A stretch of DNA of 64,000 nt from Acidobacteriota bacterium (GCA_019639195.1 JAHBSI010000004.1:62001-126000); one strand, 5' to 3'. Positions 53,313-63,162 are shown, counted from the first letter of the stretch. Notes: generated by a model not told the origin, from the sequence alone. Translations and numbers: made by a program.

Positions 53313-53345
53313 GCCGGCAACGCGTTTTTTCGTGCGGGTCCCGGC
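53313..53345 (+). other. Stem-loop between rplX and rplE
   Basis: GCCGG (53313-53317) pairs with CCGGC (53341-53345), with CGCG/TGCG inside and a T-rich loop. It lies 10 bases after the rplX stop. Confidence 0.5.
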
Positions 53346-53375
53346 AACAGAAAGGCAGGAGAAGCCACTAATAAA

Positions 53376-53915
53376 ATGGCAAGGTTAAAAGATAAATACA
53401 GAGACGAGATCGCTCCGGCACTCGCAAAGGAATTCGGGATCAAGAACCCGATGGCGATCCCGAAGATCGAGAAGGTCGTGATCAACATGGGCCTCGGCGA
53501 GGCATCATCGAACGCGAAGCTTCTTGATGTCGCGGCCGAAGAATTGAAGTCGATCACCGGACAGAAGCCGGTCGTCACGAAAGCGAAGAAATCGATCGCG
53601 GCGTTCAAGCTTCGTCAGGGAATGAGCATCGGCACGATGGTCACTCTTCGCGGCGAGAGAATGTTCGAATTTCTCGATCGTCTGATCTCGGTCGCTCTTC
53701 CGCGTGTTAGAGACTTTCGCGGCATCTCGGGCAAGGCTTTTGACGGACGGGGCAACTACACGCTCGGCATTCGTGAACAGTTGATCTTTCCTGAGATCGA
53801 TTTTAACAAGGTCGATAAGACCCGCGGAATGAACATTTCGATCGTGACGACGGCTCGCAATGACGACGAAGCGCGTTCGCTTCTTAAAGGGCTCGGAATG
53901 CCCTTCAGGCAATAA
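53376..53915 (+). CDS. rplE: 50S ribosomal protein L5
   Basis: The 179-residue protein binds 5S rRNA and the P-site t[40 protein letters not shown] and the late [19 protein letters not shown] are the family marks. Length normal. Confidence 0.99.
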   Translation: MARLKDKYRDEIAPALAKEFGIKNPMAIPKIEKVVINMGLGEASSNAKLLDVAAEELKSITGQKPVVTKAKKSIAAFKLRQGMSIGTMVTLRGERMFEFLDRLISVALPRVRDFRGISGKAFDGRGNYTLGIREQLIFPEIDFNKVDKTRGMNISIVTTARNDDEARSLLKGLGMPFRQ

Positions 53916-53918
53916 GTT

Positions 53919-54224
53919 ATGGCAAAGATCAGCAAGGTAGTTAAAAACAACAGGCGAAAGGCGATGGTCGCAAACTATGCCGAACGCCGCCGCGAACTCA
54001 AAAAGGTCATCAACAATCCGGCGTCTTCGCCCGAGCAGGTTGATGAAGCGGTACTGAAGCTTCAGAAGATGCCGCGCGATGCGAGCCCGATCCGCGTTCG
54101 CAACCGCTGCTCGCAGACCGGACGTCCGCGTGGATTCTTGCGTAAATTCGGCATCTCGCGTGTCGCGCTTCGAGATCTCGCACGTGAAGGCCACATTCCC
54201 GGCGTTGTGAAGTCGAGCTGGTAG
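53919..54224 (+). CDS. rpsN: 30S ribosomal protein S14, zinc-free form
   Basis: The 101-residue protein is the long form of S14. It contains [20 protein letters not shown] and lacks the CxxC...CxxC zinc ligands of the short form. The long form in the spc block is usual in many Gram-negative phyla. It starts 3 bases after rplE. Confidence 0.97.
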   Translation: MAKISKVVKNNRRKAMVANYAERRRELKKVINNPASSPEQVDEAVLKLQKMPRDASPIRVRNRCSQTGRPRGFLRKFGISRVALRDLAREGHIPGVVKSSW

Positions 54225-54263
54225 AAAGAGTTTTTTGAATAGGTTACGGAGTAAAGAAGAACA

Positions 54264-54656
54264 ATGACAGACCCAATAGCCGATATGCTTACACGGATCC
54301 GCAACGCGATCGCTGCGAATCATCCGCGTGTCGATATTCCAGGTTCGAAGCTTAAGATGGAAGTCGCCCGAATTCTGAAAGAAGAGGGCTACATCAACAG
54401 CTTTTCGACCAAGGGAGAAGGGCCGAAGTACGCGATCCGCGTATTCCTGCGTTACGACACTAAGGGCGTTTCGTCGATCACGCATCTTTCGCGTGTGTCG
54501 CGTCCGGGCCGCCGTGTTTACGTGGGTTCGCAGGAGATCCCGAAGGTTCTCGGCGGATACGGCATCAATATTGTATCGACCTCGAAAGGTCTGATGAGCG
54601 GCAAGAAGGCTCGCGCAGAAAAGATCGGCGGTGAACTCATTGCCGAGATCTACTAA
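54264..54656 (+). CDS. rpsH: 30S ribosomal protein S8
   Basis: The 130-residue protein is a core 16S binder and the translational repressor of the spc operon in E. coli. DPIADMLTRIRNAIAANHPRV starts it, and ISTSKGLMSGKKAR-type (here VSTSKGLMSGKKARAEKIGG) ends it. Length normal. Confidence 0.98.
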   Translation: MTDPIADMLTRIRNAIAANHPRVDIPGSKLKMEVARILKEEGYINSFSTKGEGPKYAIRVFLRYDTKGVSSITHLSRVSRPGRRVYVGSQEIPKVLGGYGINIVSTSKGLMSGKKARAEKIGGELIAEIY

Positions 54657-54713
54657 AAGCTTAAGAAAGAGGGCAGACGAGAGCATCAGGCTCCGGACGC
54701 CTCGGTAAATGTT

Positions 54714-55274
54714 ATGTCACGAGTAGGAAAAAAACCGATCGCTATACCGTCGGGTGTAACCGTTACGATCAGCGATGACAAACTCGAAGTAAAAGGCCCG
54801 AAAGGCACGCTTTCGACCCCGATCCCTGCAGGCGTAAGCTTCAAGCAGGAAGAGGGTTCGCTTGTTGCGGAACGCGCAAGCGACGACGAGGCTGCATTTC
54901 ACGGCCTGGCGCGTGCCCTTGCGAATAACGCAGTTGTCGGCGTTACGGAAGGCTTTTCGAAGGCAATGGATGTTGTCGGCGTCGGGTATAAGGCAGAGGT
55001 CCAGGGCAAGAAGATCCTTTTTGCTCTCGGATACTCGCACCCGATCGAGTATCCGCTTCCGGAAGGTATCGAAGCGAAGGCCGAGCGTCTAAATACAAAG
55101 GCGTCGATCAATCAGTATCAGACGACGATCACTCTCTCCGGCATCGACAAGCAGAAGCTTGGACAGGTCGCGGCAGAACTTAACCGTCTCCGCAAGCCTG
55201 ATGCTTACAAAGGAAAGGGCATCCGCTACGCCGATAAATATTACAGGCTCAAACCCGGAAAGACCGGTAAATAG
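54714..55274 (+). CDS. rplF: 50S ribosomal protein L6
   Basis: The 186-residue protein sits near the factor-binding site. [19 protein letters not shown] starts it, and [19 protein letters not shown] is at the end. A weak GC hairpin pairing is possible in the 57-bp gap before it (54673-54703). Confidence 0.98.
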   Translation: MSRVGKKPIAIPSGVTVTISDDKLEVKGPKGTLSTPIPAGVSFKQEEGSLVAERASDDEAAFHGLARALANNAVVGVTEGFSKAMDVVGVGYKAEVQGKKILFALGYSHPIEYPLPEGIEAKAERLNTKASINQYQTTITLSGIDKQKLGQVAAELNRLRKPDAYKGKGIRYADKYYRLKPGKTGK

Positions 55275-55295
55275 GGCTGGGACAGGACAAGAGTT

Positions 55296-55688
55296 ATGGC
55301 ACAGAAAAGCAGAGCAGATATTCGCCAGGGCGTACATAGCCGCATCAGGAAGAAAGTGCGCGGCACCGCCGAGCGTCCGCGGCTTGCGGTCTTTCGCAGC
55401 CTGAACCACATTTACGCGCAGGTCATTGATGATGCGAACGGCAAGACGATCGCATCGGCATCAACGGCGGAAAAAGGTTATTCGGGCAAGACGGGCGGGA
55501 ACATTGATGCCGCGAAAGAGATCGGGAAATCGATCGCTGAGCGTGCGTTGAAGGCGGGCGTATCGAGCGTCGTCTTCGACCGCGGCGGTTATCTCTATCA
55601 TGGCCGCGTCAAGGCTCTTCTCGACGCATCGCGCGAGAACGGACTGAACAAGCACGAGGCAAAACAGAACGCAGGCGAGGCCGCCTAA
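55296..55688 (+). CDS. rplR: 50S ribosomal protein L18
   Basis: The 130-residue protein binds 5S rRNA with L5. [20 protein letters not shown] and [21 protein letters not shown] are typical. An Asn-rich tail of about 15 residues ([16 protein letters not shown]) is added compared with most members. Confidence 0.98.
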   Translation: MAQKSRADIRQGVHSRIRKKVRGTAERPRLAVFRSLNHIYAQVIDDANGKTIASASTAEKGYSGKTGGNIDAAKEIGKSIAERALKAGVSSVVFDRGGYLYHGRVKALLDASRENGLNKHEAKQNAGEAA

Positions 55689-55703
55689 ACAGCATCATTA
55701 GAA

Positions 55704-56210
55704 ATGAATAAGAAACAGAGAATTTCACCTGCAGGCTTGCTCCTTAAAGATCAGCTCATCTCGATCAATCGTGTAACGAAGGTCGTTAAGGGCGGTAAGA
55801 ACCTTTCGTTCGCAGCACTCGTAGTTATTGGCGACGAAGCGGGTCACGTTGGTTTTGGAACCGGCAAGGCCAAGGAAGTGCCGAATGCGATCAAGAAGGC
55901 GGTCGAGGCGGCAAAGAACAACCTTATCCGTGTGCCGCTGATCGATGGCACGCTTCCGCACGAACTGATCGGCGAATACGGTGCAGGCCGCGTTCTGATG
56001 AAGCCGGCAGCTGAAGGTACCGGAGTTATCGCGGGCGGCGCAGTTCGTGCCGTTATGCAATCGCTCGGCGTTCACAATGTTCGTACCAAGATCCTCGGGT
56101 CGAACAACGCACATAACGTCATTCGAGCGACCTTCGATGGATTGGTCCGGATGAAGGATCCGATGGAAGTCGCAAGGTTGCGCGGCAAGCAGGTCGAGGA
56201 ACTTGTATAG
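55704..56210 (+). CDS. rpsE: 30S ribosomal protein S5
   Basis: The 168-residue protein helps mRNA helicase activity and accuracy. It contains [39 protein letters not shown] and [21 protein letters not shown]. The loop linked to spectinomycin resistance (VKGGK) is wild type. Length normal. Confidence 0.99.
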   Translation: MNKKQRISPAGLLLKDQLISINRVTKVVKGGKNLSFAALVVIGDEAGHVGFGTGKAKEVPNAIKKAVEAAKNNLIRVPLIDGTLPHELIGEYGAGRVLMKPAAEGTGVIAGGAVRAVMQSLGVHNVRTKILGSNNAHNVIRATFDGLVRMKDPMEVARLRGKQVEELV

Positions 56211-56220
56211 GGTTCAGAGT

Positions 56221-56237
56221 GCGAGCTTCCAGCTCGT
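56221..56237 (+). other. Stem-loop between rpsE and rpmD
   Basis: CGAGCT-tcc-AGCTCG is a perfect 6-bp hairpin with a 3-base loop, extended by a G-U pair. It sits 12 bases before the rpmD ATG and could cover or present its start region. Confidence 0.65.
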
Positions 56238-56248
56238 AAGAAACTGAT

Positions 56249-56458
56249 ATGGCAAAGAAAGCAGAAAATTCGACAGCCGGAAGCATAAAGATCCAGTACT
56301 ACAGAAGTATGATCGGCTATGCTAAAAAGCAGAAAGAGATCGTAAAGAGTCTTGGCATTACGAAGCTGAATCAGACCGTTACGCGGCCTGATTCGCCCGC
56401 AACGCGTGGTATCGTTGCAAAAGTGCCGCATCTGCTGAGAATAGTAAGCGGCGAATAG
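56249..56458 (+). CDS. rpmD: 50S ribosomal protein L30
   Basis: The 69-residue protein has the L30 core [24 protein letters not shown] and the [18 protein letters not shown] end. Acidobacterial and related genomes usually keep this gene between rpsE and rplO, as here. A polar N-terminal extension of about 10 residues is present. Confidence 0.95.
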   Translation: MAKKAENSTAGSIKIQYYRSMIGYAKKQKEIVKSLGITKLNQTVTRPDSPATRGIVAKVPHLLRIVSGE

Positions 56459-56475
56459 CGAGTGGTGAGGAAAAC

Positions 56476-56928
56476 ATGGCTTTATCATTAAATAATTTAC
56501 ATCCTGCGCCGGGTTCGACACACAAGAAGAAGCGAGTCGGCCGCGGTCCCGGTTCGGGCCTTGGAAAGACTTCGGGCCGTGGGCACAAGGGCCAGAAATC
56601 ACGTTCGGGTTATTCGAGCCGCCCGGGATTCGAGGGCGGACAGATGCCCTTGCAGCGTCGTCTTCCGAAGCGCGGATTTACGAATATCTTCAAGAAGCAG
56701 TGGCTCGAGATCAGCCTTGCAAAGATCGAGCAGAACTTTGAGTCCGGTGATGAAGTTACGCCGCAGATCCTGCACGATCGCGGCCTCATCAAGAAGGCCA
56801 AACACGATCTTGTGATCCTCGGCAACGGGGACTTTACAAAGTCGCTGAAGATCAGTGCTCACCGCTTTACAAAGACGGCGAAGGAAAAGATCGAGAAGGC
56901 GGGCGGTTCCGCGACTCAGATCGGATAG
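56476..56928 (+). CDS. rplO: 50S ribosomal protein L15
   Basis: The 150-residue protein is a late 50S assembly protein. Its N-terminal Gly/Arg/Lys-rich extension contains [20 protein letters not shown], and its C-terminal part has [20 protein letters not shown]. Length normal. Confidence 0.98.
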   Translation: MALSLNNLHPAPGSTHKKKRVGRGPGSGLGKTSGRGHKGQKSRSGYSSRPGFEGGQMPLQRRLPKRGFTNIFKKQWLEISLAKIEQNFESGDEVTPQILHDRGLIKKAKHDLVILGNGDFTKSLKISAHRFTKTAKEKIEKAGGSATQIG

Positions 56929-56948
56929 ACACGCAGAGATTTATTTTT

Positions 56949-56975
56949 GAGAGCGGCGGCTTTTGCAAAGCTCTC
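56949..56975 (+). other. Stem-loop between rplO and secY
   Basis: GAGAGC (56949-56954) and GCTCTC (56970-56975) pair perfectly around a 15-base loop. A GGTC-aa-GACC pairing follows at 56980-56989. Confidence 0.55.
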
Positions 56976-57008
56976 GTTTGGTCAAGACCTTTTTAAGCCG
57001 AGACTTAT

Positions 57009-58427
57009 ATGGAGAAGTTTTTTAACGCGGTCCAAAATATGTTCCGGATCGCCGAGCTGCGAAAGAGAATATTCTTTACGCTCGGGCTTCTGGCAGTTTA
57101 TCGCCTGGGTGCTCACATTACCGCACCCGGCATCGATAAGGTTCGTCTCGAAGCGGTTTGGGGCGAGGTTGCCGGTACTTTGCTTGGCGTTCTCGACCTT
57201 TTCTCCGGCGGAAATTTCCGCACGATCTCCGTATTTGCCCTCGGTGTTACGCCGTACATCACTGCGTCCATCATTATGCAGCTGATGCCGGTCCTTTCGC
57301 CGGCCGTTAAGAAGATACAGGAAGAGGGCGAGGTCGGCCGTCAGAAATTGAATCAGTGGACGCGTTACGCGACCGTCGGCCTTTGCGCCGTCCAGACATT
57401 CTTTGTTGCGACCTGGCTTTCGCGCAATCAGGTCATCGCCGACAATTGGGTGGCATCGGCGATGATCGTTGTTACGCTCACGACCGGTTCGATCTTCGTG
57501 ATGTGGCTCGGCGAGCAGATCACTGAACGCGGAGTCGGCAACGGTATATCGCTACTCATCTTTGCGGGTATCGTGATCGGCCTGCCGCGTGGGCTTACAC
57601 AGGTCTCCGAACGCGTCAGCAGCGGCGACGCAGCTTCGACGCTTGGCGTGGTCTTCCTGGTCGTTGTTCTTGTTGCCCTCATCGCAGTGATCGTCTATGT
57701 CGAATCTGCGAGGCGGAACATCGCGATCAGTTATGCGAACAGACGTGTGGGCAGCCAAACATTCCGTGGGCAGGAAACAAGCCTTCCGCTGAAGATAAAT
57801 ATGGGCGGCGTTATTCCGGTGATCTTCGCATCCTCGGTGCTCGCTCTGCCTCAAACAGTGTTCGCGGCCTTTCCGCCGGATCCGAACAACCCGAATGCTC
57901 TCTGGACGAAGGTTTATACATTCTTCCAGCAGTTCCATGGCGGCGACCCGTATTACGAACTTGTGTTCCTGTCGCTGATCGTTCTATTCACGTTCTTCTA
58001 TATCACGATCATCTTCAATACGGATGAGGTCGCTGATAACTTGAGAAAGCACGGCGGATTTGTGGCCGGCATCCGGCCCGGAGCTCCAACGGCTGATTAC
58101 CTGAACGATATTATGACGAAGCTGACGACCGTCGGTGCGATCTATCTCGCACTTGTCGCGTTCATTCCTCAGCTTCTTTTGAGCGGATTCAAGGTTGCTC
58201 GTCTTCCGTTCTTCGGCGCAGGCCTTGATAACTTTTTGACTTCGACACCCGGCCTTAGCTGGATCCCAACGGGACTTGGATACCAGTTCTATTTCGGCGG
58301 CACATCCCTGCTGATCTTGGTCGGTGTTGCAATGGATACGGTTGCGCAGATCGAGGCTCAGCTCGTGATGAGGAACTACGAAGGATTCCTCGGCGCAGGT
58401 TCGAGACTTCGCGGCCGCAGAAGCTAA
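57009..58427 (+). CDS. secY: Sec translocon channel subunit SecY
   Basis: The 472-residue protein has ten transmembrane helices and forms the inner-membrane channel for Sec secretion with SecE and SecG. Recognisable parts are FALGVTPYITASIIMQLM in helix 2, EQITERGVGNGISLLIFAG, and the C-terminal FLGAGSRLRGRRS. It is somewhat longer than E. coli SecY (443), mainly through the periplasmic loop around FAAFPPDPNNPNALWTKVYT. Confidence 0.99.
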   Translation: MEKFFNAVQNMFRIAELRKRIFFTLGLLAVYRLGAHITAPGIDKVRLEAVWGEVAGTLLGVLDLFSGGNFRTISVFALGVTPYITASIIMQLMPVLSPAVKKIQEEGEVGRQKLNQWTRYATVGLCAVQTFFVATWLSRNQVIADNWVASAMIVVTLTTGSIFVMWLGEQITERGVGNGISLLIFAGIVIGLPRGLTQVSERVSSGDAASTLGVVFLVVVLVALIAVIVYVESARRNIAISYANRRVGSQTFRGQETSLPLKINMGGVIPVIFASSVLALPQTVFAAFPPDPNNPNALWTKVYTFFQQFHGGDPYYELVFLSLIVLFTFFYITIIFNTDEVADNLRKHGGFVAGIRPGAPTADYLNDIMTKLTTVGAIYLALVAFIPQLLLSGFKVARLPFFGAGLDNFLTSTPGLSWIPTGLGYQFYFGGTSLLILVGVAMDTVAQIEAQLVMRNYEGFLGAGSRLRGRRS

Positions 58428-58442
58428 CGCCCTTTTTTGAAG

Positions 58443-58507
58443 GCCACAGCGAGCACGGGAGCTTTGGAGAGACGATCTCTTTCCACACTCTAGGTGCTCT
58501 CTGTGGC
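58443..58507 (+). other. Long stem-loop between secY and adk
   Basis: GCCACAG-c-GAGCAC (58443-58456) pairs with GTGCTC-t-CTGTGGC (58494-58507): 13 pairs with one mismatch. In its loop AGAGA-cga-TCTCT (58468-58480) forms a second hairpin. It ends 12 bases before the adk ATG. The arm shares CCACAG with the rpsG-fusA hairpin. Confidence 0.75.
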
Positions 58508-58519
58508 AAGTTACTTTAG

Positions 58520-59167
58520 ATGAATAAGATAATCGTACTCATCGGTGCTCCGGGAGCAGGTAAGGGAACGCAGGCTCGACTGTTGAATGAGCGGAAGGGA
58601 ATTCTGCAGATCTCGACCGGCGATATGTTCCGTGCGATGAAGTCCGGCGATACGCCGCTTGCCCGCGAAGTACAGGCGGTTATGGCCGCGGGCGCTCTTG
58701 TCTCGGACGATCTTACTTTCAAGGTGGTGCAGGAGCGGACGTCCCAAGCCGACGCAGCGGGAACGTATATTCTTGACGGTTATCCGCGAACGCTCGTTCA
58801 GGCTGAGCAGTTGGAAGGCCTTGCTGAAGCCCAGGAAAAGGAGATCGTTGCGGTCGAAGTTGATGTTCCGAGAGGCGATCTTTTGAAACGGCTTACTGGG
58901 CGACGGTCCTGCCCGGCCTGCGGCGAGATCTACAATATCTATTCAAAGCCGCCAAAGGTCGAGAATCGCTGCGATGATCATCCCGAGGTCGAGCTCGAGC
59001 ATCGCAAGGACGACCAGGAGGCGACGGTCGCCGCACGGCTTGCGACCTACGATGAGCTTACGGCTCCGCTGCTAGATTATTATCGGAAGACCGATCGCTT
59101 GAAGACGGTCGATGGAACCGGCGATCTTGAGGCGATCTATTCACGGATCGAAAACGCAATTAGCTAA
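58520..59167 (+). CDS. adk: Adenylate kinase
   Basis: The 215-residue enzyme interconverts ATP, AMP and ADP. P-loop GAPGAGKGTQARLL, ISTGDMFRAMKSG for AMP binding, and DGYPRTLVQAEQLEG are typical. The lid carries CPACGEIYN ... RCDDH, the Cys-Cys-Cys-Asp type zinc site of Gram-positive-like long adenylate kinases. adk between secY and map is the usual order. Confidence 0.98.
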   Translation: MNKIIVLIGAPGAGKGTQARLLNERKGILQISTGDMFRAMKSGDTPLAREVQAVMAAGALVSDDLTFKVVQERTSQADAAGTYILDGYPRTLVQAEQLEGLAEAQEKEIVAVEVDVPRGDLLKRLTGRRSCPACGEIYNIYSKPPKVENRCDDHPEVELEHRKDDQEATVAARLATYDELTAPLLDYYRKTDRLKTVDGTGDLEAIYSRIENAIS

Positions 59168-59173
59168 ACGGCA

Positions 59174-59959
59174 ATGATCTTCGCGAAATCAGCAAAGGAC
59201 CTTGATAAAATGCGTGCCGTCGGCGAACTGATCGCGGAGGTGCGAGAGGCGTTGCGTGCGATGGTAGAACCGGGGATCTCGACTCTCGATCTGAACAATG
59301 CTGCGGACAAGATGATTCGCGACGCCGGGGCGATACCGACATTCATTGGCTATCACGGATTTCCGTATGCGATATGCGCGTCGGTCAATCACGAGATCGT
59401 ACACGGTTTTTCGAAGCCCGATCCGCTTAAAGAAGGCGACATCATTTCGCTCGATATGGCCGCGACCTATCAAGGATTTGTAGGCGACACGGCAACGACG
59501 GTCCCGGTCGGGAAGATCTCCGACGAACTCGAACTGCTTATTCGGGTGACGGATGAATGCCTTGCTCTCGGCATCGAAGCCTCGCGAGTGAACAACCGTA
59601 TCGGGGACATCGGTTGGGCCGTTCAGCAGCATGCTGAGAAATTCGGCTACGGGATCGTGCGTGACTACACGGGCCACGGCATCGGGCGAAAGATGCACGA
59701 GGCACCGCAGATACCGAATTACGGGCGGCCCGGCACAAAAGAAAAGATCCGTGCGGGATATTGTTTTGCGATCGAGCCGATGCTGAATATCGGCACCGAG
59801 GAGACACGGACCTTGAGCGATAAATGGACGGTCGTTACTGCGGACGGAAAGCCTTCGGCTCACGCCGAGCACACTTTGGCCGTCACGCCGGATGGCCCGG
59901 AGATCCTGACCCTTACAAAAGAGCAGAAAAGCCGCCAAAAAGCCGCATCTGCGACTTGA
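59174..59959 (+). CDS. map: Methionine aminopeptidase, type I
   Basis: The 261-residue M24 enzyme removes the initiator Met. Metal-binding residues appear in LDMAATYQGFVGDTATTV (two Asp), GHGIGRKMHE (His), AIEPML (Glu) and the late SAHAEHTLAV (Glu). INHEIVHGF-type stretch reads VNHEIVHGFSKP. Length typical. It starts 6 bases after adk. Confidence 0.98.
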   Translation: MIFAKSAKDLDKMRAVGELIAEVREALRAMVEPGISTLDLNNAADKMIRDAGAIPTFIGYHGFPYAICASVNHEIVHGFSKPDPLKEGDIISLDMAATYQGFVGDTATTVPVGKISDELELLIRVTDECLALGIEASRVNNRIGDIGWAVQQHAEKFGYGIVRDYTGHGIGRKMHEAPQIPNYGRPGTKEKIRAGYCFAIEPMLNIGTEETRTLSDKWTVVTADGKPSAHAEHTLAVTPDGPEILTLTKEQKSRQKAASAT

Positions 59960-59984
59960 AAAGCAGGGTCGAACGCGTTAATAT
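59956..59984 (+). promoter_or_regulatory. Internal promoter before infA
   Basis: TTGAAA (59956-59961) and TAATAT (59979-59984) are exactly 17 bp apart. It overlaps the map stop codon region and would give infA-rpmJ-rpsM-rpsK-rpsD-rpoA-rplQ their own start. Confidence 0.65.
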
Positions 59985-60026
59985 AGGTAGTTTGCCCCGT
60001 CTGTAGGGTATTTGCTCTGTGCGACT

Positions 60027-60248
60027 ATGTCGAAAGAAGAAGCAATAGAGGTAACGGCGACCGTCCTTGAGACGCTGCCGAACGCGATGTTCAAGATCGC
60101 CGTGGATGATAACAACCACGAGGTCCTGGCACATATCTCGGGCAAAATGCGGAAGAATTTCATTCGCATTCTCCCGGGAGATAAGGTGCTCGTTGAGCTT
60201 TCGCCCTATGACCTGAAGCGTGGGCGCATAACCTATCGATATAAGTAG
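60027..60248 (+). CDS. infA: Translation initiation factor IF-1
   Basis: The 73-residue OB-fold protein binds the A site of 30S during initiation. [40 protein letters not shown] and [13 protein letters not shown] cover it. An in-frame start at 60012 exists, but 60027 gives the standard length. Confidence 0.98.
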   Translation: MSKEEAIEVTATVLETLPNAMFKIAVDDNNHEVLAHISGKMRKNFIRILPGDKVLVELSPYDLKRGRITYRYK

Positions 60249-60259
60249 GTGACGATAAA

Positions 60260-60373
60260 ATGAAAGTAAGGCCGTCAGTAAAAAAGATCTGTGATAAGTG
60301 CAAGATCGTCCACCGCAAGGGTGTGGTGCGGGTGATCTGCGATAACCCGAAGCACAAACAGCGTCAGGGATAG
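60260..60373 (+). CDS. rpmJ: 50S ribosomal protein L36, zinc form
   Basis: This 37-residue gene lies between infA and rpsM. It reads [17 protein letters not shown] and continues to [13 protein letters not shown]. Three Cys and one His (C-x2-C-x12-C-x4-H) make the zinc site. The start is 11 bases after the infA stop. Confidence 0.97.
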   Translation: MKVRPSVKKICDKCKIVHRKGVVRVICDNPKHKQRQG

Positions 60374-60391
60374 TATTTTTTTGGAGAAATT

Positions 60392-60775
60392 ATGGCTCGC
60401 GTAGCAGGTGTTGATCTTCCGCCCAATAAGAGGGCACAAATTGGACTGACCTACATTTACGGTGTGGGTAAATCGCGCGCTTCCTCGGTTCTTGACGAGG
60501 CAGGCATCGGTTACGACGTAAAGATCCGTGACCTTAGCGAGGATGAACTTAACAAGGTTCGTTCTATCCTTGATGCACAGGGTGATATCGAGGGTGACCT
60601 TCGCAAACGTGTTCAGATGGACATTAAGCGTTTGATGGATATCGGCTGCTATCGCGGCCTTCGCCATCGCCGCAGTCTGCCGGTTCGCGGTCAGCGTACG
60701 AGCACGAACGCCCGCACACGTAAAGGTCCGCGTAAGGCCGCTGTTGCTAAGAAGAAGGCTCCGGGCAAGAAATAG
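60392..60775 (+). CDS. rpsM: 30S ribosomal protein S13
   Basis: The 127-residue protein connects 30S head and 50S and contacts the P-site t[23 protein letters not shown], the [19 protein letters not shown] stretch, and a Lys-rich end ([13 protein letters not shown]) are seen. Length is normal. Confidence 0.99.
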   Translation: MARVAGVDLPPNKRAQIGLTYIYGVGKSRASSVLDEAGIGYDVKIRDLSEDELNKVRSILDAQGDIEGDLRKRVQMDIKRLMDIGCYRGLRHRRSLPVRGQRTSTNARTRKGPRKAAVAKKKAPGKK

Positions 60776-60784
60776 TTGATGTTG

Positions 60785-60836
60785 CGAGCGGTTGGGCCGC
60801 CGGTGAAAAAGATTCGCCGAATGCCTTTACCGCTCG
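60785..60836 (+). other. Two-tier stem-loop between rpsM and rpsK
   Basis: CGAGCGGT (60785-60792) and ACCGCTCG (60829-60836) pair perfectly over 8 bp. Inside, CGGTGAA-aaaga-TTCGCCG (60801-60819) forms a 7-bp hairpin with one G-U. It ends 19 bases before the rpsK ATG. Confidence 0.7.
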
Positions 60837-60855
60837 ATCTTATTGATACGAGAAA

Positions 60856-61251
60856 ATGGCAAAGACTCCAGCTAAAAAGACTTTTAAGAAGAAGGAAAAG
60901 AAGAATATCCCGGCAGGGATCGTTCACATTTCCGCTTCGTTCAACAACACTCTCATCTCGATCACGGATACGAACGGGAATCTGATCTCGCAGTGCTCTT
61001 CGGGTGCACGCGGGTTCCGCGGTTCGCGTAAGGGTACGCCGTTCGCAGCCCAGCAGGCCGCGGGTGAATGTGCACGCAAGGCCGCAGAGGCCGGTGTTCG
61101 TGAGGTCGAGGTTCGCGTAAGAGGACTCGGAGGCGGCCGTGAATCCGCGATCCGTGCTGTTACGCAGGCGGGAATTCGCGTCACGGCAATTCGTGACACG
61201 ACACCGATCCCGCACAACGGATGCAGGCCGCCGAAGCGCCGCCGCGTCTGA
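60856..61251 (+). CDS. rpsK: 30S ribosomal protein S11
   Basis: The 131-residue protein is part of the 30S platform near the mRNA exit. [20 protein letters not shown] and the invariant end [16 protein letters not shown] are characteristic. Length normal. Confidence 0.99.
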   Translation: MAKTPAKKTFKKKEKKNIPAGIVHISASFNNTLISITDTNGNLISQCSSGARGFRGSRKGTPFAAQQAAGECARKAAEAGVREVEVRVRGLGGGRESAIRAVTQAGIRVTAIRDTTPIPHNGCRPPKRRRV

Positions 61252-61289
61252 GAAACGAGTTCTTATTTATTTTAGATCGAAAGGATGAA

Positions 61290-61305
61290 GGGCGGTTCGC
61301 CGCTC
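61290..61305 (+). other. UUCG-loop hairpin between rpsK and rpsD
   Basis: GGGCGG-TTCG-CCGCTC forms a 6-bp stem (one G-U) closed by a UUCG loop, in a 115-bp gap. A second pairing GGATC / GATCC lies at 61327-61331 and 61350-61354. Confidence 0.6.
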
Positions 61306-61366
61306 GTAAACTTTTCCGAAAAACACGGATCCGGCTATTTAGCACGAGATCCTCGGAGGCAATTTA

Positions 61367-61999
61367 ATGGCTAGATATAGAGATGCGGTGTGCAGGCTTT
61401 GCCGCCGCGAAGGTGCAAAACTTTTCCTTAAGGGCGATCGCTGCTTTAAGCCTTCCTGTGCGATCGAGAAACGCGGAACAAACCCTCCGGGCCAGCATGG
61501 CGGAGCCCGACGCAAGATGCTTGCAGGTTACGGCGAGCAGCTTCGTGAGAAGCAGAAAGTAAAGCGTATTTACTTCATTCTCGAAAAGCAGTTCCGTACG
61601 TACTTCGAAAAAGCCCTTCGCCAGAAAGGCGTTACGGGTGAAAATCTTCTTTTTCTTCTCGAGCGTCGTCTCGACAACGTCGTCTATCGGGCGGGCTTTT
61701 CGACCTCGCGTCGGCAGGCACGTCAGCTCGTCAATCACGGCCATATCACCGTTAACGGCAGAAAGGTGGATATTCCTTCCTTCCAGGTGAAGGTCGGTGA
61801 CGAGGTCGTTGTTAAGGCGAAGACGCAAAGGAATCCGCATGTGGACGGCGCGTGGTCAACGGCTGTTGGCCGTGGACGCCCCGCGTGGCTTTCCGCTGGT
61901 GGACGTGATCTTACGGTCAACGTTGCAGCAAATCCGCGTCGTGAAGATATCGATCAGAACATCAATGAGCAGCTGATCGTTGAACTTTACAGTAAGTAG
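61367..61999 (+). CDS. rpsD: 30S ribosomal protein S4, zinc form
   Basis: The 210-residue protein starts 30S assembly. It keeps the zinc-binding cysteines ([20 protein letters not shown] and then C four residues on), an ancestral form lost in many bacteria. [21 protein letters not shown] is the S4-domain core. In E. coli S4 represses the alpha operon. Confidence 0.98.
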   Translation: MARYRDAVCRLCRREGAKLFLKGDRCFKPSCAIEKRGTNPPGQHGGARRKMLAGYGEQLREKQKVKRIYFILEKQFRTYFEKALRQKGVTGENLLFLLERRLDNVVYRAGFSTSRRQARQLVNHGHITVNGRKVDIPSFQVKVGDEVVVKAKTQRNPHVDGAWSTAVGRGRPAWLSAGGRDLTVNVAANPRREDIDQNINEQLIVELYSK

Positions 62000-62013
62000 T
62001 TTTTTGACCGGCC

Positions 62014-62070
62014 CGGCTGAAGTAGCCGACACGCATAATTGGGGTCCGTTCTTGCTCCAGCGTCTGTCGG
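62014..62070 (+). promoter_or_regulatory. Overlapping, mutually exclusive stem-loops between rpsD and rpoA
   Basis: One fold pairs CGGCT (62014-62018) with AGCCG (62024-62028). The other pairs CCGACA (62026-62031) with TGTCGG (62065-62070) plus CGC/GCG (62032-62034, 62060-62062). The two share bases 62026-62028, so only one can form at a time. Confidence 0.55.
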
Positions 62071-62104
62071 GGACAAAGCCAAAGCCTTTTTATAGAGAAC
62101 AATT

Positions 62105-63118
62105 ATGACACAAGCAAACTGGACAGAATTTCAAATGCCTAGCCGCCTGACCGTCGAGGCAGAGACGCTCAGCGAACGCTACGGCAAGTTCTTTGCGGCT
62201 CCGTTCGAGAGAGGTTTTGGCACGACGGTCGGTAACTCGATCCGACGAGCGTTGCTCTCTTCGATCGAAGGTGCGGCGATCACGGCGGTGAAGATCTCAG
62301 GCGTTGAGCACGAGTTTTCGTCGATCAAAGGCGTTGTCGAAGATGCGACGGACGTCATCCTGAATTTGAAGCAGGTACCGTTCAAACTGCACGGCAGCGG
62401 CCCGAAGATGCTTACCATCAGCCGCAAGGGCGCAGGCGAAGTGACGAGTGCGGACATTGCGGCCGACGGCGATGTCGAGGTGCTAGATACGAACATTCAC
62501 ATCGCGACCATCAGCACCGGCGGTTCGATCGAGATCGAAATGCGGCTCAAACAGGGACGTGGTTACGTCTCTGCAGAACTTAATAATGATGAGGACCTTT
62601 CGGTCGGCTTTATTCCGATCGATTCTGTCCACACGCCGATCAAGAAGGTCAATTACAACGTGGATAAGACCCGTCAGGGCTCGAACACCGAGTTTGACCG
62701 CCTCACGCTCGAGGTTTGGACCGACGGCTCTGTAAAGCCGGAGGATTCGATCGGCCTTGCGGCAAAATTGGTAAAAGATCATATGTCGATCTTTATCAAT
62801 TTTGAGGAAGAGGAAGAAGAATATAAGTACGAAGACATCGCTCGGCCGCCGCTAATGCGTAACGACCTTCTGGACAAGTCGGTCGATGAGCTTGAGCTTT
62901 CCGTTCGCTCGTACAACTGCCTGAAGAATGCTGATATCCGGTCTATCCGCGACCTTATCCGCCGCAGTGAGAAGGATATGCTTCACACCAAGAACTTCGG
63001 CAAGAAATCCCTAACCGAGATCAAGGATATGCTCCACGGAATGGGCCTCGACTTCGGAATGGAATTTGACGAGCAGGGCAACCCGATCCCGGGAACGGGC
63101 GGCAGAGACCTAGATTAA
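62105..63118 (+). CDS. rpoA: RNA polymerase alpha subunit
   Basis: The 337-residue protein has the assembly domain (about 1-235: [34 protein letters not shown]-type region reading [17 protein letters not shown]) and the C-terminal domain ([26 protein letters not shown]) that binds UP elements and activators. Length normal. Position between rpsD and rplQ is standard. Confidence 0.99.
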   Translation: MTQANWTEFQMPSRLTVEAETLSERYGKFFAAPFERGFGTTVGNSIRRALLSSIEGAAITAVKISGVEHEFSSIKGVVEDATDVILNLKQVPFKLHGSGPKMLTISRKGAGEVTSADIAADGDVEVLDTNIHIATISTGGSIEIEMRLKQGRGYVSAELNNDEDLSVGFIPIDSVHTPIKKVNYNVDKTRQGSNTEFDRLTLEVWTDGSVKPEDSIGLAAKLVKDHMSIFINFEEEEEEYKYEDIARPPLMRNDLLDKSVDELELSVRSYNCLKNADIRSIRDLIRRSEKDMLHTKNFGKKSLTEIKDMLHGMGLDFGMEFDEQGNPIPGTGGRDLD

Positions 63119-63128
63119 GTGCGGCTGC

Positions 63129-63162
63129 TCAAAGGGTAGTGACTGCGGTCCTTGCCCTTTGA
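63129..63162 (+). other. Stem-loop between rpoA and rplQ
   Basis: TCAAAGGG (63129-63136) and CCCTTTGA (63155-63162) pair perfectly over 8 bp with an 18-base loop. No T run follows. Confidence 0.7.

Noticed and set aside
53505-54686. 393-codon open frame on the minus strand
   Set aside because: It crosses four ribosomal genes antisense and has no domain.
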